The translations under genes were made by a program, and so were the position numbers. From assembly GCA_050289385.1 (NCBI GenBank), contig JBNKFQ010000143.1:1-44706 (forward strand): DNA of 44,706 nucleotides, written 5' to 3'. Positions 40,929 to 44,706 of the stretch are shown here, in pieces (position 1 is the stretch's first letter; each line of letters starts with the position of its first letter). Under the pieces are notes generated by a model, which saw nothing but the letters and a program-made list of their open reading frames with translations, did no database searches and had not been told where the DNA came from. The stretch is from JBNKFQ01 sp050289385. Its GTDB lineage: Bacteria > Pseudomonadota > Gammaproteobacteria > Pseudomonadales > Porticoccaceae.

Positions 40929-40952
40929 AAAAAAGGGGGCTATGCCCCCTTT
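40929..40952 (-). terminator. Intercistronic hairpin between rpsB and tsf
   Basis: On the minus strand AAAGGGGGC, a three-base loop and GCCCCCTTT are followed by a run of T. It has the form of a good rho-independent terminator but lies between two genes normally co-transcribed, so it is likely an attenuating terminator or processing site that sets the rpsB to tsf ratio. Confidence 0.8.
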
Positions 40953-41018
40953 ATTTACCAGTCGTGCCAATCGTTTGTAACCATACTGTGTCACACTCTC
41001 CGCTGGCAGACATGCCGA

Positions 41019-41825
41019 CTACTCAGCAGTAGCTGCGTCGCCGGCTGCTTTTACTTCCGGTTCAGGGCTTTCAGACCCTTTTTGCGCCTCGGTTCCTTCA
41101 TCTTCAACCTCAACAAACTCGTTCTTGCTGCTGACTGCATTGGCTTTCTGCTTGCCTTCCAATACCGCATCAGCAATCGCTGTAGCATACAGATTGATGG
41201 CGCGAATCGCATCGTCGTTACCGGGAATCACATAATCAATGCCGTCGGGATCGCCATTGGTATCTACAATGCCGATGACAGGAATACCCAGTTTGTTGGC
41301 CTCTTGCACGGCGATACGTTCGTGATCTACATCCACCACGAACAGTGCATCGGGCAACCCACCCATGGTTTTAATACCACCGATGGAACGCTCAAGTTTT
41401 TCCATCAAGCGAGTACGCATCAGCGCTTCTTTTTTGGTCAATTTTTCAAATGTACCATCCTGGGTCTGGCTTTCCAGATCACGCAAGCGCCGAATCGATG
41501 CACGAATGGTTTTGTAGTTGGTCAACATTCCACCCAGCCAGCGGTGGCTGACAAACGGCATGCCAGCGCGCGCCGCCTGCTCTCGAATAGCCTTTTGGGC
41601 AGCGCGTTTGGTGCCAACAAACAGAATTTTGTTGCCATTACTGGCAAGCCCGGACACAGCCTCCAGCGCCTCGTTAAACGTTGGCACGGTGTGTTCCAGA
41701 TTAATAATATGGATCTTGTTGCGGGCTCCGAAGATGTATTTGGACATTTTCGGGTTCCAGAAGCGAGTCTGGTGACCAAAATGGACGCCAGCCTGCAGCA
41801 TGTCACGCATAGTAACAGCGGTCAT
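41019..41825 (-). CDS. rpsB: 30S ribosomal protein S2
   Basis: A 268-residue protein beginning TAVTMRDMLQAGVHFGHQTRFWNPKMSKYIFGARNKIHIINLEHTV, with FVGTKRAAQKAIREQAARAGMPFVSHRWLGGMLTNYKTIR and the GIPVIGIVDTNGDPDGIDYVIPGNDDAIRAI end. An acidic, low-complexity tail of about 30 residues (EVEDEGTEAQKGSESPEPEVKA) follows. The leader is about 127 bases long, compatible with S2 autoregulation known for rpsB-tsf. Confidence 0.98.
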   Translation of the reverse strand: MTAVTMRDMLQAGVHFGHQTRFWNPKMSKYIFGARNKIHIINLEHTVPTFNEALEAVSGLASNGNKILFVGTKRAAQKAIREQAARAGMPFVSHRWLGGMLTNYKTIRASIRRLRDLESQTQDGTFEKLTKKEALMRTRLMEKLERSIGGIKTMGGLPDALFVVDVDHERIAVQEANKLGIPVIGIVDTNGDPDGIDYVIPGNDDAIRAINLYATAIADAVLEGKQKANAVSSKNEFVEVEDEGTEAQKGSESPEPEVKAAGDAATAE

Positions 41826-41958
41826 AGTCTTTCCTTTTGTATCGGGTTAAGCCTCCACACACCCCATCAGCCAACCCCTTGCGGGGCACCCAGGTTGATG
41901 TGTCGGTGCATGTGCGACGTTTGGGTTTATGCCCGGAACAACACCCCGAGCGGCGCGC

Positions 41959-41967
41959 TTTATACCA
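41959..41967 (-). promoter_or_regulatory. Extended -10 promoter of rpsB-tsf
   Basis: On the minus strand TGGTATAAA is an extended -10 element; the -35 is poor. A start near 41952 would give a leader of about 127 bases. That leader includes a CCCC-GCAA-GGGG tetraloop hairpin (about 41874-41885) and a short heptamer-like stretch near 41915-41930. In E. coli the rpsB leader is the S2 autoregulation target; the same here is inferred. Confidence 0.55.
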
Positions 41968-42008
41968 TATTTACGAGACAGGATAAAGGGACAATTGGTG
42001 ACAGGACA

Positions 42009-42110
42009 GGGTCGCACGTCGGTAGTCGCACGCTAAAAACAAAACCGGTCCCCAGCCATTAAAGCCGAGCGAAGCGATGGCACGAATGTTTAGCGTGCGA
42101 CGTGCGACCC
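42009..42110. repeat. Heptamer inverted-repeat element between rpsB and the amidohydrolase gene
   Basis: The right arm (42089-42110), read in reverse, is GGGTCGCACG followed by TCGCACGCTAAA. The left arm (42009-42037) is the same except for one extra 7-base unit, TCGGTAG, between the two parts; the other 22 bases match perfectly. The core GCCGAGCGAAGCGATGGC is at 42064-42081, with GCGTGCG starting 11 bases later. It ends 15 bases from the stop of the gene at 42126. Confidence 0.92.
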
Positions 42111-42125
42111 CCAACATTCCCCCAC

Positions 42126-43727
42126 CTATTGCCCTCTCACCAGTCTCCCCGCCAATTCACCGGTAAATTGGCCGTCGGTAATTGCTCCCTTGCCATTCAC
42201 AAACACGTGAACCATTCCTTCTGCCATCTGGTACGGTTCGGTATAAGTGGCGCGATCGCGAACCTTCTTCAGATCAAACACCACTATATCGGCGATAGCC
42301 CCGGCGCGAACAACACCTCGGTCCGGCAAGGAAAACACCTGTGCAGTCAAACTGGTCATACTGCGAATGGCGTGAGGCAACTCAATGATTTTATCTTCCA
42401 GTACATACTTGCGAAGTTTTCGCGGGTAGGCGCCAAAAGCCCTCGGATGTGGCTTGCCCTTGCCCCACTCCGGATAGCCTCCATCCGAGGAGGTCATGGT
42501 CCAGGACTGTTTCATCAGGGTATGTACGTCTTCGTCCCTCATACAGAACGAGACAATGCCCACCGCCAACTTCTGTTCGTCGCTCCCCATGGTAAACAGT
42601 TTCAGGGCAGCATCAACGGGGAGTAATTGCCACTCTGCTGCCAGGTCACTCAGAAAACGTCCTTCAAGATTTGTATTGGCGGGAAAAGAGGAGATCATAA
42701 TCGTCTCCGGGCCACCCACACGGGCCAGATTTTTTTCCATTGCGGGATAAATTCTGGCCATGGCGTCCGCATCGTTAAGCCGCTCGACAATCGCCCCGGT
42801 CCCTCCCGCCATCGCCCAACGCGGCAACATCACTGCAGGCAACGATGTAGAGGACGCGGTATAAGGGTACTGATCGGCATAAACCTGCAGCCCCTGCTGC
42901 CGGGCCTGATCAATATGGTAGGCAACCGCACTGGCATACCCTCCCCGGGCCGGAGCCTGTACTTTGATATGAGTGATGATGGCTGGCAGATTCGCCTCTC
43001 TGGATACCTGAATAGCCTCATCAACGGCCGCCACCACACCAACGCCGTAGTCGGCTTCATCCCGTATGTGGCTGCTGTATACACCGCCATCACTGGCGGC
43101 GACTTTTGCCAGCTCCACCAGCTCCCGTGCGTCGGCGTAACTGCCCGGCGGGTAAAACGGACCGCTGGACAAACCAACACCTCCGGCCTGCATACCCCGA
43201 CGAACCCACTCCCTCATTTGCTCCAGTTCGCCTTCAGTCGCCAGTCGATCAGCCATTCCCATAACTTTCTCGCGAATGGTGCCATGGGGAATAAACTGGA
43301 CAACATTGACGCCTAGCCCATCCTTTAACAGATCTTTTTGCTGCTCAATCAGGTTGGGGGTCGCGCCACCGCCATCCGGATTGAGAAACACCGTGGTGAC
43401 CCCCTGAGCCAACAGTGCCTTGGCATCACTGCGGTCTTTTGATGTGAGCGCACCGGCGGCGTGCGAGTGAGGATCCATAAAACCCGGCGCCAAATACAAC
43501 CCGGAAATATCCACTTCCTGCCTGGCCCGATATTCGCCCAACGTGCCAACCGCGGCAATGCGATCGCCGCGAATCGCGACGTCCCCGATAAACCAGGGAT
43601 TGCCGGAACCATCCAGAATACGCCCGTTTTTCAGTACTACGTCGTAGCGCTCAAGCGCAAACACCGGGGTGCCTGAACCAAACAAAACCGCACACATCAG
43701 GATAAAACCTGTCAGCTTGCCAACCAT
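42126..43727 (-). CDS. Exported N-acyl-D-amino-acid deacylase family amidohydrolase
   Basis: A 533-residue metal-dependent amidohydrolase with a signal peptide (FILMCAVLFGSGTPVFA). Family features are YDVVLKNGRILDGSGNPWFIGDVAIRGDRIAAVG, the metal motif APGFMDPHSHAAG, GVTTVFLNPDGGG, GVGLSSGPFYPPGSYAD, YSSHIRDEADYGVGVVAAVDEAI, PAIITHIKVQAP, SSDGG and the C-terminal RAGAIADIVVFDLKKV. The D-aminoacylase group removes acyl groups from D-amino acids; the exact substrate is not predictable. ATG at 43725-43727 has AAGGT upstream. A truncated TPR gene lies upstream on the same strand. Confidence 0.9.
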   Translation of the reverse strand: MVGKLTGFILMCAVLFGSGTPVFALERYDVVLKNGRILDGSGNPWFIGDVAIRGDRIAAVGTLGEYRARQEVDISGLYLAPGFMDPHSHAAGALTSKDRSDAKALLAQGVTTVFLNPDGGGATPNLIEQQKDLLKDGLGVNVVQFIPHGTIREKVMGMADRLATEGELEQMREWVRRGMQAGGVGLSSGPFYPPGSYADARELVELAKVAASDGGVYSSHIRDEADYGVGVVAAVDEAIQVSREANLPAIITHIKVQAPARGGYASAVAYHIDQARQQGLQVYADQYPYTASSTSLPAVMLPRWAMAGGTGAIVERLNDADAMARIYPAMEKNLARVGGPETIMISSFPANTNLEGRFLSDLAAEWQLLPVDAALKLFTMGSDEQKLAVGIVSFCMRDEDVHTLMKQSWTMTSSDGGYPEWGKGKPHPRAFGAYPRKLRKYVLEDKIIELPHAIRSMTSLTAQVFSLPDRGVVRAGAIADIVVFDLKKVRDRATYTEPYQMAEGMVHVFVNGKGAITDGQFTGELAGRLVRGQ

Positions 43728-43983
43728 AGCCAATACCTTGTTAATAGAGGGAATTTGAGTTTTTCGAAAAAATACGACTTGCAGACATCAAAACGCATAT
43801 AAATCCAGATCAACAGGGATGTCCATAGGCCGATTGGCGCACAATTGCGCACCAGGAGAGTCAACCTGAGTCAAGGGAGTGACGGCTATAACGGGGAGCC
43901 AAGCCAAAGGAAGGCCATGTTATTGAAGGGTGCAACCGGAGGATAAAGACGCAACGCCATCACCCTGCGGCTGCCAGAGCCTT

Positions 43984-44384
43984 TTACCTGCGCGACATTT
44001 CTGCTTCCGCGGCTATATAGCCAAAAGCCAGCCAGTACGGCCCCTCAAGAACTTTCTCGAAAATTTCCCGGGCTTTTTGTGGTTGCCCATTCATTAAATA
44101 CCAGTTACCAACCCCATAGCCCACAGTGGCCAGAGCTAACGCACCACTGTCGTCATTAAGCACTTCACCCGGTTTCACCTTGCCCTTGTACATCATCAAT
44201 AACTGGTGATACATGGTGTTATCCAGAATGTTCATATTTCCATGAACAGATTCAAGTACCTTGCGTGCGGCCCATCTCTGCCATTGTCAAACTGACGGAA
44301 TGAAATATAGCGATGGCCACGAAATCGCAGCAATTTTGGATTGTTCGGGTGTTTCTTCAAGCCGTCGATATAGAAAAAATCATA
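43984..44384 (-). pseudogene. 5'-truncated TPR protein gene (C-terminal part only)
   Basis: The open frame encodes 133 residues. Before the only ATG (44233-44235) it reads YIDGLKKHPNNPKLLRFRGH and then RYISFRQFDNGRWAARKVLE, a plausible TPR-like stretch, and after it YHQLLMMYKGKVKPGE and VGYGVGNWYLMNGQPQKAREIFEKVLEG. Related exported TPR proteins are, as I recall, 250-300 residues with a signal peptide, so the 5' half is missing: an in-frame TAA stands at 44385-44387 and nothing similar was found upstream in other frames. It could instead be a short intact gene with a non-ATG start, but I see no ribosome site. Confidence 0.55.
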
Positions 44385-44493
44385 TTAAAGACCTGCTTAC
44401 GCCCACATTCCAGCCGACGCATATACAACAAACATTATGGGCGATTTGGCCCCGGTGATATGATGCCGCTTTTTTCACTCTGCCAGGTTTTAT

Positions 44494-44706
44494 ATGCTCC
44501 TTGTTAACCAGTGTTTCACTGCTCAGGTTCGCGATATTTCCAGCGAAGGCGATGGCGTGGTACAACACCCCGATGGGCAAATATTTTTTGTGCCTGGCGT
44601 GTGGAAAGAAGAAGTCGCCGAATTTCGTATTACCGGCTTCAGGAAACGTTTTGGCCTCGCTGCTGTGGTACAAGTAATTGAGCCTTCTCCTGACCGTATC
44701 AACCCT
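44494..44706 (+). CDS. TRAM-domain RNA methyltransferase, N-terminal part (cut by window edge)
   Basis: 71 codons from ATG at 44494 to the right edge. The text VRDISSEGDGVVQHPDGQIF, FVPGVWKEEVAEFRI and TGFRKRFGLAAVVQVIEPSPDR is the N-terminal TRAM region of TrmA/RlmD-type SAM-dependent uracil-C5 methyltransferases. The catalytic domain is outside the window, so the target (23S rRNA or tRNA) cannot be stated. AGG lies about 8 bases before the ATG. It is divergent from the truncated TPR gene. Confidence 0.82.
   Translation, partial: MLLVNQCFTAQVRDISSEGDGVVQHPDGQIFFVPGVWKEEVAEFRITGFRKRFGLAAVVQVIEPSPDRINP

Noticed and set aside
43728..43983. A riboswitch or mobile-element relic downstream of the TPR fragment
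   Set aside because: The segment has an imperfect palindrome (near 43840-43860) and a GACGCAACGCC stretch faintly like a cyclic di-GMP riboswitch, but the rest of the conserved core is missing.

Overview
The window is a dense chromosomal segment of roughly 50% GC from a Gram-negative gammaproteobacterium. Evidence is the lipid A and outer-membrane block (lpxD-fabZ-lpxA-lpxB, bamA, skp, rseP), the nlpD-rpoS-fdxA-mutS-pncC-recA-recX neighbourhood familiar from pseudomonads and marine relatives, and the ftsB-ispD-ispF-truD-pcm order. A marine Cellvibrionales-like host is a guess from overall protein character only. No rRNA, tRNA, CRISPR array, prophage or transposase gene was seen.

Layout. 1-5.9 kb (minus): the 5' part of alaS, hinT, a Trm112-like protein, an M23 peptidase-like protein, a small exported hypothetical, recX, a fatty acid hydroxylase-type membrane protein, recA under a perfect LexA box, and pncC. 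6-9 kb (plus): mutS and fdxA. 9.1-22.3 kb (minus): ftsB-ispD-ispF-truD-pcm-DUF368-nlpD-rpoS preceded by accA-tilS and pyrG-kdsA-eno. 22.4-41.8 kb (minus): rpsB-tsf-pyrH-frr-uppS-cdsA-dxr-rseP-bamA-skp-lpxD-fabZ-lpxA-lpxB-rnhB-dnaE-accA, with many overlapping starts and stops. 42-44.7 kb: an exported D-aminoacylase-type amidohydrolase, a 5'-truncated TPR gene, and the start of a plus-strand TRAM/RNA methyltransferase gene. Together the genes cover translation (rpsB, tsf, frr), envelope building (lipid A, BAM, undecaprenyl phosphate made by uppS and probably recycled by the DUF368 protein), isoprenoid synthesis (dxr, ispD, ispF, uppS), DNA repair (recA, recX, mutS, dnaE, rnhB) and stationary-phase control (rpoS).

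The unexpected feature is in the spacers. At least ten gene ends carry short arrays of 7-base repeats. Each array has its own heptamer (TGTTCGA, CTTCCAA, GTGCGAC, GACGTCG, GGGAATA and others), yet most fit a loose pattern. In six places two arrays face each other as the arms of an inverted repeat, and the two arms of one element share the same heptamer type while different elements differ. Four elements share an 18-base core close to GCCGAGCGCAGCGATGGC about 11-12 bases before one arm, and a fifth carries it in reverse. The arrays lie on or within a few bases of stop codons and supply the last codons of eno, recX, the M23 gene and probably ispF. Tandem repeats of 12 and 17 bases also straddle the stop codons of pyrH and pcm. 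I do not recognise a named family for these elements; they are the best candidate for something undescribed here. Spacers of 240-300 bases (1976-2236, 12889-13131, 26143-26396, 41826-42125) are mostly filled by these elements; 43728-43983 holds nothing I recognise.
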